Assembly (NCBI GenBank): GCA_000507305.1
Contig: DF239910.1
Coordinates: forward strand, 1 to 64,000
Length of the DNA stretch: 64,000 bases
Origin: Breviolum minutum Mf 1.05b.01
Taxonomy: Eukaryota > Sar > Dinophyceae > Suessiales > Symbiodiniaceae
Reading direction: 5' to 3'
This document shows positions 50,302-62,411 of this stretch, one piece after another. Each line of letters opens with the position of its first letter. Position 1 is the stretch's first letter. Under the pieces are notes generated by a model. The model was not told the DNA's origin and made no database searches. It saw nothing but the letters and a program-made list of their open reading frames with translations. Made by a program: the position numbers and the translations under genes.

Positions 50302-50410
50302 TACACCCTGGAAGATTAACATAGAACCTGAAAACAATGGTTTGGAAGGAAGATGATTTTCGTTTTCCAGGCGTCTGTTCTCAGGTTCCATGTTAATCTT
50401 CCGGGGTGTA
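50302..50410. mobile_element. Family C inverted-repeat element
   Basis: TACACCCTGGAAGATTAACA at the left and TGTTAATCTTCCGGGGTGTA at the right. The arms pair for over 25 bases, with internal ATAGAACCTGAAAAC / TTCTCAGGTTCCAT pairing. Confidence 0.8.
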
Positions 50411-50555
50411 GCCCAGATTGTTGAAACTCTGCCACCTAATATGATGCAACGGGTGCTTTTTCAAAAGTCACATTTGGTGCACCCGGAGGTGTCATCCCAG
50501 TTTTCTGAAACGCCATGAGAAAGTCACGAAGGAGTCATGGTCTGAGTAATTGCAC

Positions 50556-50661
50556 TACCCTCCTTCAACTAACTGTTTGCCCATGAAAACTTTCACCTTT
50601 CCTGGAAAATACAATCAAAATGCTGGATTTTCCATGGAATATGTTAGTTTACAGGAGTGTA
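50556..50661. mobile_element. Family C inverted-repeat element
   Basis: TACCCTCCTTCAACTAACTG at the left and TATGTTAGTTTACAGGAGTGTA at the right. Diverged interior. Confidence 0.65.
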
Positions 50662-50669
50662 ATTGAAAC

Positions 50670-52620
50670 TATATTTGGCACCCAGAGACTCCTTCTAAAC
50701 ACAACAATTTTTCCATGCTACAATAGCTAGATTCTAGAGTTCTGAAAGAAGCTTCTTGCTTCCAGGTTTTGCATCCCCAAAGTGAGAGAACACTCCTTAG
50801 ACATTGGCAACATTGCAAACATTAAGAAATTAAATCCAGAAACCACAAAAATGGAGGGAGAGAGAGAGAGAGAACCATTTTGTTTGCAAATGGAAAGCGT
50901 GTTGAGTTTCGGATTTTTTGTTTTTCTTTCTGAAGGTGTCTATAGGGTAACTCAACTTGTGACTATCGACTACGCCGCCACATCCTTCAAAGCAAGGAAG
51001 TCTTTGCGCATGGAATCAACTTTGACATCAAGGCGGTCCGTTTGTGCATGATCCCCAAAGAAACAAACGTTAACTTCTATTCAAAGTGCTCGGATGGGTG
51101 TGTACATGCAAATGATCCTGATGTTTCCCCAAAACAACCCACGGTTCGTTTTATCAGGAAATTACGAGTTTCTCATTTTTTGGATGTTGAATTTTGAACC
51201 TTCCCCAGATGTCATAGGGTCTGTAACTTCCTGGACTGCAGTCAGTGCCTGTTGATGAGAGATCATGGGAAAGTTGAGTGGACCCACCCTTGTATTTGTG
51301 TGAAAAGGGCTACTCATCATCCAATGATGCTTTGAAAAATTGCCATTTTTGGATTCAGATACCCTAAGTCTACATGGGTAGCATTCTACATCCTAGGATC
51401 AAACGCTCCGCATGAAACGTTTTCTTCCAGGTTGTCGACGTTGATCAACTTCCTCTCCAAAGTGGCAATTGCCCCAAACAGAATGCGTTCGTTTAGCAAA
51501 ATTAAGTTGCAATGGTAGTTCAAAACCCTTGATGAAACCTGCCATGAAGCTTAAATTGCCTTGTTGGATTAGCCCGGAACGCAAAGGTATACGTATGAAC
51601 TCGCTGGTAGATGCGGTCCTGGCTGTTGGTGCTTAACTGATTTGTAGCGTTTGTAGTGAGCAACCTATGATAGGAATTTGAACGTAAGGGAGTATCATTT
51701 AGGGACACCAATCTTAACTGTGACTGAAGTTATTCCTGCTCAGATCCAGCGAAAATGCATACTAAACTTAAACGCTTTGAAGGGTGATAGGATGTTGATA
51801 TTGGGAGAGCTGTAAATTTCCGGGGCATCATACCGATCACTTGGGGAAATCATAGTCAGTTCAGGGGAACAACACATTTAGGGTAAAATTCCCCGTTGCA
51901 TCTGCCAGTTTTTTGGAAAAGCTCTAAATCAAGACTTCAAGGTTGTTCCTTGGTTTAACTATATTACCCTCAGAAACCTCAACTTGGGAACATGTTTACC
52001 TTCACCTTCACAAAAATGGGCCGATGACTTCCAACCAGGAGGATGACGCGCCATCGCCCCTCTCCAGAGAGATGTCCGTACGACCAGTGATTTTGGGCTA
52101 TGTGAGCTTCATGGTCTTTGTGACTCGGACATAAAACTGAAATCTCTGGGTGTAGCTGGTGATGACATATGGTGACCCAAAGCGGCAGCGATAAAACCCC
52201 ACCAATGTCACAGGCACCGTAAAAGGGGGGGGGGGTTCACACCGTAGATTTGGGTGGCTTCAATCTTCGTGGAAGGATGTAGCAACTTTTGAAGGTGATG
52301 TCACTAGTGACTTCGCTATCTTCCCTCAACAGAAGGAGTAGCTGAGGTAGCTATCCAGGAAAAATCCATCATTTTTTCCGGATGTTTCTGATGGGTAGGT
52401 GAAATTAGTGAGTGGAACATGGTATCTTCCACTCACGAAAACCAACTCAGATGTTGAGTCCTTACCACTGTACTTGGTAGCTTTATCTGCCATGTCCTCA
52501 GGAACAAACATCTGATCATTGGACGACATCCTGAAAATTGGGCAATTGAAATGATGGTTTAGAAAAGGGGGTTTGCTTCCATGATGAGTGTCGGTGTCTG
52601 TACTGAATTGCTTGGAGTTC
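50670..52620. other. Mostly non-coding stretch
   Basis: Short ORFs without motifs (for example 50782-51051 and 51943-52134) and a G-tract near 52207. Nothing assigned. Confidence 0.35.
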
Positions 52621-52627
52621 CGTTGGG

Positions 52628-53029
52628 ATGTTTGATTTGATAACAATTGGATCCTGCTACCGGCGTGCTTTTTTTCCCCCTTTGCTTAGAAAATGTTTAG
52701 GATGTACTGTATTTTACCAAAGAGGCACATACCTGACCTGTATGATCGCTTATAAACAAGCAGGCTGTGATCCTCAAGCACTTTCGTGTTTTCCTTTGTG
52801 CTGTGCTGAGGTTTGTGTCTATGCACAAGGCCATCAAGCAGTCAATTCTGCTGCCCTCTCTGTCATCATCAACAGCCTCCTGTGGGTCCATTTCTCAAAG
52901 AAGAAAACGCCCAACCGGAGACGACTTTGTCGTCTGGTCCATGTGAGGTTGTTTTGGCAACGTTTGTGGGTAGGAAATTGTGGTTTCCTCCAACTCAAAG
53001 AGCATGAGAACATGAACGTTGATTTGTGA
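52628..53029 (+). CDS. ORF of unknown function
   Basis: 133 codons, GC-richer in its second half (QALSCFPLCCAEVCVYAQGH ...). Another frame over 52813-53007 is also open and reads LKEENAQPETTLSSGPCEVV before a GTAGG donor-like site, so the true frame, if any, is unclear. Confidence 0.15.
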   Translation: MFDLITIGSCYRRAFFPPLLRKCLGCTVFYQRGTYLTCMIAYKQAGCDPQALSCFPLCCAEVCVYAQGHQAVNSAALSVIINSLLWVHFSKKKTPNRRRLCRLVHVRLFWQRLWVGNCGFLQLKEHENMNVDL

Positions 53030-53465
53030 GTCACCTCAAACAGTTACTAGGTCGCCAAAAAAGTCGTTGGTGCATGTTTTTTTTCTATTTTCTCATCTTG
53101 AATGAAAACCATCCAGCGGAAATTTGTGTTCTCCAAATCATCGAATCAACTTCTGAAATTGATGTTACCTCTGTAAATAGGTGTGTTTGTGAAAATACAA
53201 TATATGCAGAACTACTATCTAATTCAATTCTTCTTTTTCGCATACCCCTTTCCCTCACTGACACTGGTGCTCTGTATCACCCAAGGTCATGATGGGTCGT
53301 TTTTCCACCACCACCGGAATTTTCCAAGACCTAGGCGGGTGGACAGGGTTCAAGCCGTGGACACGGGGGGAATTTTTGTCCGCATCCTTAGGTTCTTGTT
53401 GACCCCTGATCGATGAATTGGTTAAGGGAATCCTGCCCCAGATGTGCCGTGTTTCATACACTTCT

Positions 53466-53584
53466 TACACTCTCCAAAACTAGCATGGAACCATATGGAA
53501 CCCAACAAATTGTGCTTTTGTAGATATTGCTTCCTTTTCTACGCTTTCAGGTTCCACCGGCCCGTCTTAGTTTCTGGGAGTGTA
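53466..53584. mobile_element. Family C inverted-repeat element
   Basis: TACACTCTCCAAAACTAGCA at the left and CTTAGTTTCTGGGAGTGTA at the right, with ATGGAACC / GGTTCCA inside and TTTCAG before the right arm. Confidence 0.65.
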
Positions 53585-53719
53585 TATAGATACTCAGCTG
53601 CAGTCATTTGGTGCTTAGACATTGCTCAGTGTCAGGTACCGTCATCAACAAAAGGCACGGTTGGAGGGAGAGACAGAAAGATCCTGTGGGGTTACATGTA
53701 TGACACCTATGGTGACAGT

Positions 53720-53741
53720 GGTGATGATGATGATGATGATG

Positions 53742-53789
<48 letters not shown>

Positions 53790-53797
53790 GTGATGAC
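53720..53797 (+). repeat. (GAT)n microsatellite
   Basis: About 25 GAT triplets. It encodes poly-Asp, poly-Met or poly-Ile depending on frame. Confidence 0.95.
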
Positions 53798-54602
53798 AGA
53801 TGACAATGTGATGGTGAGGATGAGCACGAGGGGGAGGAGGAGGATGTTGATGAGGATGATGAGGATGGCGGTGATGTTTTTACTCCATTGACTGTCCCTG
53901 TCGGTGTTCATTTTCAAGTTGACAGCAACAACGCCTTGATGAGCACTGGGTGGCATGGGGTGACTACAATGCCAATATTTCTTTGTATTATTTCTGAGGG
54001 GAAATGCGGAATGGTGGGGCTTAGTTCTGACTCGTCAAGGATATTCAAGGATAATAGTTGGAGAAAATTCAACCTTCTAAATGTTATCCTCAAGTATTCA
54101 TGTTTTTTCCACCAAACTTTTCAAGCTGCAACCTTTTCTTCATTGAGGATGGGTTTTTCCTCGTTGATTGGTTGGTCAATACCACCATTCACCACATCTT
54201 CTCAGGGCAATCGAAGCCTCTAAGAATTGGACGAAGTATCCATTGAGATCAGCTGGAGAATGTGCAGCGACTTGGCCAACACGAATTGTTGGGCAAATAC
54301 CACCTTTGTTGGGCTCAACATGTGCTTCCCCCAAAAGAAGTGAGACTAGATTTCAATCGTCGGACAAAAGAAAGTCAAGCATTACAAATTATACATGTTC
54401 CACTCCAATTTTTTAGGTTCTAGGTTTGTTTGGACAGATAGTTTACCCAAAATATTCCAAATATCACCTTAATTTGAAGGCCAACACAAACATCTCGGCA
54501 GATCCCGACCGGGCTTCTCCCAATCTCTTCGTTGAGAGTGTCATCCCAAAACGACAAGTCGACAATGACAACAATGTCCATAGGATCCATGAATATTTCC
54601 CC

Positions 54603-54678
54603 ACATTTACCATAAAAATCAACCAAATGTAGGTATGTAGATATACCACATGTATGATACATGAATGGTATGGGATGG
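54603..54678. mobile_element. Family F fragment abutting a family D element
   Basis: ACCAAATGTAGGTATGTAGA ... ATGAATGGTATGGGATGG matches the right half of family F. The family D copy begins two bases later. Confidence 0.45.
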
Positions 54679-54679
54679 T

Positions 54680-54782
54680 CTAGGTGGTGGTTTCAATGAT
54701 TTTTTATTTTTACAGCTACCTGGTGAAATGATCGAATTTGACAGCCACATATTTTTCAATGGATTGCACGAAACCCGCTAGT
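54680..54782. mobile_element. Family D inverted-repeat element
   Basis: CTAGGTGGTGGTTTCAATGA at the left, GCACGAAACCCGCTAGT at the right, with interior TGGTGAAATGATCGAATTTG. Confidence 0.65.
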
Positions 54783-54789
54783 GATTGGT

Positions 54790-57395
54790 TGAATTATGTG
54801 AAGAGATAGGTGCCAACCTGTAGAGATGTCATATTATGTAATATAGATATACAGATATACATACAGTTGTTTTTTTTCAAGACTCATTCCTTCTCTCTCT
54901 CTCTATATATATATAAATCCAGATATCATTGATCATACCCATATATCTATGTATGTATCCTATGAAAATCCGGGTTCATGAAGCAGCAAGGGTTTCAGAA
55001 GGACCCCAGACTGGAGAACCAATTAACTTACCCAAGTTTTGACTGAGATTCATCGCCCCTCAATGCCCATTGTCCAAATATTAACTACATTCGATCTAAG
55101 CCTCCAATTGACAGCTTTAATGGCCCATGTTGATCCTAACTACCTTTAAGGCTACGAAAAATCAGAAGGTTGACTAACAAAGGACCCAAGTAAAGATGAA
55201 AAGCTGGTGGTTCATAGCCCCCTTCCAGAACAGAGACCCCAAAAAATCCCAGTCAACAAGCCCCCGCTTTGACATCGTTGAAGACGGGTAGTTCATAGGG
55301 AAAAACATCACCTGCCTTTTGGGTATGGCTGTAGACCTGGGGAGAAAAACCCAGCCTGATTAGCCAAGTCGCCTTCCACCCTAGGCTTGGCTCTGCGGCC
55401 AATATGTGGGTTTGGGGCTCTCAGATGAGATGATTAGACGTTGCATCCGTTGGTGAAAGACCATCAAATTGGCCCACCTTTTTGTTGGTTCCAAACGTGA
55501 CGCTGAGGTTACTGTTCGGATTCTCTTGTGGCCGGTGCATTGTTTGGGGTCCTGAGAAAAACGGGTCAGGTTGCAATTTGCAAGGAAACCCCCCACGGAC
55601 AGTAAGAAGGGGAAGCTCCTTAGTGGGAGAAAAATATGTCCATGACATTCCATGACTATCATCAGCCTTCGCTTGTCACCAAGAAATATCAATGGAGAAT
55701 GATAACACAAATAATGTTCTCAAATTCTAGTAATTGCAGTATAGAGCCATGCACATGCTTTTGGCTCGCCATGGTTTTTGTGTTATGCGTACGTACTTGT
55801 TTGGTGAGGTAAATTCTTTGGTTTCCTGAGGTTTCTTTTTAAGGAACGCAACGATGTATTCATGATCCATGGGCAAAAACAGTTCAGAGCCAGACTCAGG
55901 CTCGCAAACTGTGTTTCAATGTCCAGCCTGAACATGTTCAAAATCATCAAAAACAATTCGGAAGAGTGAAATACGATTATAGTTTGGCAGAGTATCGTTG
56001 AAATAAACAAATTGGACATGATATCATATCTATATATCTTTGATGTACAATATGAGATGCATATTATGAGGAACCCTCAGTAAGGGGTTAATTAGATAGT
56101 TGGTGGTTGAGTTTGGTAAGTATAACCTCAAGAAATCCAATTAGAAATAGATTGTTAGGTTGGATTTTGTTTCCTGTCACAGACTCAACCACCAAACAAA
56201 TTAACCTTCCATTCACTGGGTGTTGACCCAACAATTATCCCAACCCAGCACGTTTCCGGATCCGATTGGTTGAGGTTGGGCACAGCAGCAGGGGTTTCGG
56301 CAGTGCAATGTTCGGAAGCAGTTGAGGCTCGAGCAACAGAACTTGGTCCGGCTTCGCATTTTCAACAAAGAGAAACGACAGAAACGACACCGGAAACGAC
56401 AATTCCGGTTATACTTTTAGTGAAGGATAAAACAAAACGGGAAGATCAAGGAGGAGTCGGAGGCGCTTGCCAAAAACAGTGATGGTTTGGTTTGTTGGGA
56501 TGTTGAATGATGTTGACAAATTCAAGGAGACATTTCCGTCTAGACATAAATAATACATGTCCACCTTGAAAAGTTGTTGTACCAGAACCCCCAAGCATGA
56601 AACATCTCACGAAACATCTCATATGAACTCAGTTCTGATTCTAGCATTCTCTAGCTCTGTTTTTTCCCTGAAAAAATCATCATCTCCGAAAAAAGGGCAC
56701 ATGACCCAACTAACCATCATTTCCTTCAGTTTCCTGGCTTGTTCCTAACCCTCCCTAGCCCTCCCTCCAAACGTCCCGCCATGTTCCAGGCCTTGCTGTG
56801 GCGATCCCAGAGACGATTTGAATCGAAGAAAGCCAAGGCTGTGGGTGAAATTTGCAAATGACAGTGGTTGCCTCAGGTAAAGATAGTTGGTTTGCAAATT
56901 TTGAAATGATGTTGGCTGGTTTTGGTTGCTGTTGAGAGGATTTGGATTCGGTGATACCAATCAAACCAAAAAAAGGAATTCATTGGTGACCTTTGGATCC
57001 CGTTCGTCATCGCGATGTCACCATCCGTAATATGAATCTTTGTGCGTCACATACGAAGTTAGATGTTGCCCATTGAGTTCACAAGTGTTGAACAAATCCA
57101 AGTGTTGAACAAGGCCACAGGTTTTCCAGCTGTCGACATGGCTTCTTTCCTTTGTGGAGTTCGATGTATGAAGTCTATTTTGGGTGTACCTATGAAGGCG
57201 TGTCGTTTAAGGTAGATATGAGATGAATCTGGTTGTATGACATGAATTCCATTGTCTCCCATGATTTATCCAGGGTCCTATCCACTTATCATATCCTATG
57301 AACTGATGGGATTGGAACCCTTAGAATAGTCTTTATTCGACTTGGAGTGAATCGGATTCTTAGATTTCTTAGGCTTAGGGCTTAGGATGCCATTG
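54790..57395. other. Non-coding stretch
   Basis: Short (CT)n(AT)n near 54890-54915. ORFs at 55381-55710 (minus) and 56270-56482 have no recognisable domain. Confidence 0.4.
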
Positions 57396-57399
57396 ATCA

Positions 57400-57511
57400 A
57401 TACTGTTGATGGAAAACATCCGGCTAACCAGTTGATATGGTAAATCTCACATTATTTACAAAGTTTTATATATTCCAGGTGGTTGTTTGGGATTTCTTCC
57501 ATCAACAGTAT
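57400..57511. mobile_element. Family A inverted-repeat element, full length
   Basis: ATACTGTTGATGGAAAACAT at the left and TTTCTTCCATCAACAGTAT at the right. The interior CGGCTAACCAGTTGATAT is shared with 13283. 112 bp. Confidence 0.7.
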
Positions 57512-57514
57512 TAT

Positions 57515-58250
57515 ATACACTTCACAACCTCTCTACGAACTTTGTCATGACATAATCCAGATAAAATTGCTTGAGTTCCACTTGCCCCCTTTTTCTCCAC
57601 CCAATTTTTTTGCTAGGCGCCCAATGCTGAAGCACAATGGACCTGGGAAGAGGAATGACCTGGGGGAGTGGTGAGATGACCAACCACCCTTCTGGAAACA
57701 CTTTTCGAACCAAGCAGTACAATGGAAAGCATCAATTTGTTTTTATGTGGCTCACCTAATGATTATCAATGGATATCAATGGAACATAGACCATTTTGAG
57801 ATGCTATTGAACATAGATTTTTTTCCGAATGGCGTTTTAAGCAGTTTACCGGAGTGTTTGGTGATTGTTGGGATATCCTGATCTCAACTTTGTAAGGGCT
57901 GCAAACCTCGAAGAGTTTTCACCAACTTGTGAAGTTTAGAGATATTCAGAGTAGGTTTGCTGGCAGGTAGGCCCCAGGTAGGCTATGTAAACCAATGTGA
58001 AACCCACCAGGTTCCTCAGCACCTACTTTGACATTGTCTTAATATTTGAGCATCACAACAGAATTCAATATTGCTATGGTGTTTTTGGTTGTTTTTTTTT
58101 GGTCGGTCATTTTCACTTGTTGGCACTTGGGACCCGGCACACTGCTAGATACCTTTCAGTTGGTGATTGTGATTGGGCCATAAAATGGGGGGGTACCTGC
58201 TGCACCAAAAATGACCGGCTAATGTTTGGATGCTTGCAAAACTCACATTG
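57515..58250. other. Non-coding stretch
   Basis: Nothing recognised. Confidence 0.4.
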
Positions 58251-58257
58251 ACAATGA

Positions 58258-58361
58258 TCCTCCCCGGAAAACTAACGAATGTCCCCTGAAAATCAATGGT
58301 TGGTATTTCCTATTGAAATAGTCCTTTTTTTAGGGGACATTCGTTCGTTTTCGGGGGTGTA
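58258..58361. mobile_element. Family C inverted-repeat element
   Basis: TCCTCCCCGGAAAACTAACG at the left, CATTCGTTCGTTTTCGGGGG at the right, with AATGTCCCCTGAAAA / TTTTTTTAGGGGACATT pairing. 104 bp. Confidence 0.75.
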
Positions 58362-58431
58362 GTATGTACTGCAAAACTAGTTTCCGGTCATCTACGACTT
58401 CTTCACCAAATTGATCCAAATTGCACACTTA

Positions 58432-58533
58432 CTAGTAGGTGGTAATTTTTCACTTTTATTATAAGCCCTATTTCGGGAAGACTGCCGTATTGACGAATAT
58501 TTTTCAATTGGGTTGTGAAAAACCACCAACTAG
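58432..58533. mobile_element. Family D inverted-repeat element
   Basis: CTAGTAGGTGGTAATTTTTC at the left and GTGAAAAACCACCAACTAG at the right. Confidence 0.65.
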
Positions 58534-58632
58534 ACACAGACTGAGATGGATCGACTCGTAATCAGAACTGGATCCTTTGCCCCCAAAAGGATCGCTTATC
58601 GGATCTCAATTTTTTGAGATCCTTTTCTAAAG

Positions 58633-58669
58633 GGGTGGTTTCCTCAAAATGGGTGGCTACCCCAAAATG
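58633..58669. mobile_element. Family B fragment
   Basis: GGGGTGGTTTCCTCAAAATG then GTGGCTACCCCAAAATG: one terminus only. Confidence 0.4.
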
Positions 58670-58897
58670 AAGACTGTGGTCTTAATCTTCAGAATGATGG
58701 CTCATATATTTGCTGATATGTCGCATTGGAATTGCTGTAGATTCTGATTGGTGATGTGTTCACCACCCTTCAGCCCTGCAGGTTGAAAAACATACCACGG
58801 CAGAGGATGCCTGGCTCGTGATTGATGGGTTGCTTGGCTAGCCAAGGATTACAGGATCGATATTTTGGGATACAGGATGGATGTGTTGGGATAGATT

Positions 58898-58930
58898 TGT
58901 TGTTGTTGTTGTTGTTGTTGTTGTTGCTGT
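58898..58930 (+). repeat. (TTG)n microsatellite
   Basis: About 11 TTG units. It lies just upstream of the cytochrome b5-like gene fragment. Confidence 0.9.
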
Positions 58931-58945
58931 TGGATTGATTTTGAA

Positions 58946-59139
58946 GTGATGAATTTCTCCAAACAGAAAACTTCCAGCAGCCAGCAAAGCCCTGAAATCA
59001 GCAGCGAGTTGAACACAGATAGGAGTTCATTCAGCACAAATAAGACCCAACATTCCTCAACACGATACACAGCCGCTGCAAAACATCTACCGGGTACTAC
59101 CATATGTTACTATCCTCCAAAGGTTGCAGTTTGCTCCAG
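58946..59139 (+). CDS. Possible upstream exon of the cytochrome b5-like gene
   Basis: Open from ATG 58946. It is Ser/Thr-rich at first, then YTAAAKHLPG, which sits where cytochrome b5 domains have the Y-T-x-x-E-V-A-K-H start. Ending at TCC AG|GTGCTA (59139/59140) gives a 67-base intron to 59206 and keeps phase with the next exon. The insert between KHLPG and VYDV would then be longer than usual; an earlier donor (CCGG|GTACTA at about 59091) would fit the family's spacing better but breaks phase. Tentative. Confidence 0.3.
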
Positions 59140-59206
59140 GTGCTACCATGTAAGGTTTCCGGCTTCTACCCAATTTACCGATTGAACGATTATTAACTTG
59201 TCACAG

Positions 59207-59327
59207 TTTCCTTGGAGCGTACATCATCCGAAGGCGTGTCTATGATGTTACGGACTTTGCAGCCAATCATCCAGGCTCGGGCAAAAAGTTTTTGTTGCTG
59301 ACAGTTTCAGACAACTATGAACGTTAG
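59207..59327 (+). CDS. Cytochrome b5-like heme-binding exon (partial)
   Basis: After ACTTGTCACAG the frame reads SFLGAYIIRRR, then VYDVTDFAANHPGSGKK, then FLLLTVSDNYER and TAG. VYDVTxFxxxHPGG is the core of the cytochrome b5 fold, with the His of HPG as the first heme ligand; here the second Gly is Ser. The second heme-binding His, usually some 20-25 residues later, is not in this exon, so either a further exon follows (donor possibly GTTTCA at 59304) or this is a fragment. b5 domains carry electrons to desaturases and hydroxylases or stand alone on ER membranes. Which type this is cannot be told. Confidence 0.5.
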
Positions 59328-59329
59328 GA

Positions 59330-61300
59330 TATGGAAGGGACCTTTTTCTTGGAAAGCTCAGACAGAACTGCGCCATTTGTAAACTGCCTTAGCTTAGCAC
59401 ACCGAAGTGTCAAAAATATGTGAATTGCCGCATCTGCCCGGATGATTTTTGATGCTTGTGATTTTTTTCGTGGCTTATTTCACATCAGGTTTCGGAGATT
59501 TTACTGTTGATGGACCAAGACTGCTAAAGAAAAAATGCCACAACTTCTTCACAAAACGCTTTTGGCCTGTGATGATCAGCAAATTGGAAAGTTGATTGTT
59601 TCATTTCAAAAACACTCCCCTTGAAGGTGGAAACATCATTTACACGTGGCGGAACTCAGGTGGTGTAAGGAAAAACTTCCCATCAAAATGGAAAAATGGG
59701 TATCTCTGAAGGTGATTCACCTCATCTCAAAGGGTCGTGTTTCTATTCTTTTAAGATGAGTGATTTGGGAGTTTTTAGGGATGCCTTTGAGACATACAGT
59801 ACCCACAAAAAACATGTATAGACATATAACTCACGTAGTTCAGTCGAGCAACATGTGCTTGAAAACGGTTTAATTTTGTGCAATCCTTTGGTGTGCAATG
59901 TGTAGTCAAGTGCTGGCTAAAGGTGTCTTCCCTCCCAAACGTATTTCTTTTCTAGTCTAAAGATTTGGCGAACGTCGAATACAGAAATGCTAGGCTTCTG
60001 CGCTTGCGTCAAGCGTTGAGATGGCTAGAGTCCGGCGAAGGAAATGAATTCATCAAAGATAGCTGATCCTGCGAAAGGGGAATTTTGATCCTTGAAATAT
60101 TTTGAGGACCAGTATGAGGTCAGGTGACCGCAAAAACGCAAATACCACTTTTCATTTGTTAAGATTTCCATACTTCATCAATATTTCTATGTATATGTTT
60201 CTTGAATTTCTTCCAATAATGAATCTGATGCTCATTTTGCAGACAATATTGTTTCATACTTGCTCTCATTTATGCTTAACTAATAATTTAAATACTATAT
60301 TTTTTGGATGATTCATTTGATCATATTTGATGTATCTAACGTAACCCTAAATGTTTATTTATGTATTATATACATGTTTTGATTGTTTTTGTATTTATAA
60401 TCACTAATGTTTATGATGTCCTCATACATTTGGAATTAACTTTATTTGTACATCTAATTTAGGTTGAATATTTTATACATTAATAAACAAATGCATTTTC
60501 AGTACACATATTCAATACAAGAACAATTATGTTTGAGACAAAGTACTGAAACCAGATAAAATTGGAAGTCTCAAAACGATGTATGTTTTGTTTTGGTCAG
60601 AGAGCCTGCGGTCAATACCCCTATGTTTGAGCCACATGACCTACTTGAGAAAAACCACCAAGTTGGCCTATTGTTTCAAATGGATTTGTTTAACCACAAC
60701 CTCGAGTAAGCTGACGAATCATAACTTGATCACTGCCGACTACCTCTGAAGTTAGCTGATGAAGAGCATCAAACAGGGAATCCTTTTTAGCTAACATGAG
60801 ATGCGGGAGATATATTAACAGCAATCTTAAGATATACTGAAGTTTTTTTTTACGATTCTTTTTGGAAATGACTTGAAGTTGGTCCGGATGGTGAGTCATC
60901 TCATTCAATGAACCAATGGATTTGATGATTTTTACGATAAAGATTGACTCTTGCCTCCAGTCCCGAAAGGAATATTCCAAGTCTTGATTGAACATTGTGA
61001 TGGTCCGGAAAGTTGTTTCAAAATTAGAGAATTCTACTTTGCAGATCATATTGTTTCATATTTTCAGTGGAAAAGATCATTTCCAGGACATTTTTCCAAG
61101 GGCTTTCCCTACTAGTTACTAGTAGTTTTAAGACCTTCCCATGTTTGCCAAACAATTACCGAGGTTTGCAGGGGTTGATGCCAGTGATCAGTTCGCCGCC
61201 TTCCATCGACCTCGGGTCTATGGACGGTTGCCACAATATTTCATCGGTGAGGCCTTCGTCCCGGGTGTTTGCCAGGGCGATGTTTTGTTCAACTTCCGGG
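59330..61300. other. Non-coding, AT-rich stretch
   Basis: A lone family A terminus (TTACTGTTGATGGACC at 59501) and very AT-rich DNA at 60150-60540. Short ORFs at 61067-61326 lack motifs. Confidence 0.4.
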
Positions 61301-61303
61301 GGG

Positions 61304-61410
61304 TACACCCCCTGAAACTAACATAGCACCTGCCAGGAAACCATCCCAAAAGGAAAGGATTGTTTTCCAACCATCCATTTTCAGGTGCTATGTTAGTTTC
61401 AGGGAGGGTA
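61304..61410. mobile_element. Family C inverted-repeat element
   Basis: TACACCCCCTGAAACTAACA at the left, TATGTTAGTTTCAGGGAGGGTA at the right. The arms continue pairing through ATAGCACCTG / CAGGTGCTAT. GGGGTACACC and TTTCAG|GGAGGGTAAG look like splice sites at the ends. Confidence 0.85.
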
Positions 61411-61414
61411 AGTT

Positions 61415-62405
61415 ACCAAAAAACATCCAAAAAGGTAGCCCCAGAAAGAGTCAGTTTAAAGGAAGTTTCAGAATGATTGGTTTTTGGAGTTTTCTATGAT
61501 TTTTTTCAAATCAGTTTGGTGGACCTTAAAATGCACAGAATTCCAAGAGGTTTGACAAAGGTGTCCTCCAAAACCTTTGGGGTTTCGTTTTGAAAGACGA
61601 CCACCGGGAGCTTCAGAATCCTATGTTGCAGGTCATTGAGGATGAGGGCCACTTGCCAAGCAAGGCCACCATGGAGTACCGTTCCCTTGGCCGCATTTCT
61701 TGAAAATAAACTGGACATGAGGTATCTATTACATCAATAATCATATCAGATAAAATTAATCAATTTTTCTACTTATTACCAACCCAAGGTAGGCATTGGA
61801 ACCCTCCAAGATGTTCGATCCTTCTGAAGTCCTATATGATTCTGAGCAATGAATGACTCAAGGACAATGTGTGAAAGGATTTGGAGCTGGAGAGTTTTTT
61901 TCTGGTTATGGTGATAGACCTTCCATTGTTGCGTTGGAAACAGTTTAGTCAAGTCTCCCGGCTTACTCTTCTTCCAACAATTGACAGTTCCGGAAGTACA
62001 AGAGTAACACTATATGATATATTTAAGTCAATATGATAGATACAGTATGATATGATATAGTATAACAGATGTGAATATATTGTTTGCCCGGTATAATAGA
62101 ATATAGTAAACTATTATGACTCATGATATGATACATAATCATATATAATAGTGTAATGCAATATGATATTGTATGATATTATATCATATTAAGATATCTT
62201 TACACCAGTCAAGTGCATAGTTTTTTCCCTTAGGGGCTGTGTTTTTACGTTATATGATTGTGAGAAGGTCATGAATCCACCGATCAAAAACTGTTCAACT
62301 GTTGCCTCGGTCGAGAAATCCGTCATGGATTCCAGGGTTGTTTCCAAGCCCGGGCTCAGGGTGAAGATGATGAATGGCTTTTTTTTGGCAGGTATTTTTT
62401 TAAGG
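61415..62405. other. Non-coding stretch
   Basis: AT-rich, with many ATATGAT repeats between 62020 and 62200. Nothing recognised. Confidence 0.45.
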
Positions 62406-62411
62406 TAACCT

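Noticed and set aside
52628-53007. Choosing one of two overlapping plus frames as a definite gene
   Set aside because: Both frames have protein-like parts; without transcripts neither can be preferred, so only a low-confidence ORF is listed.
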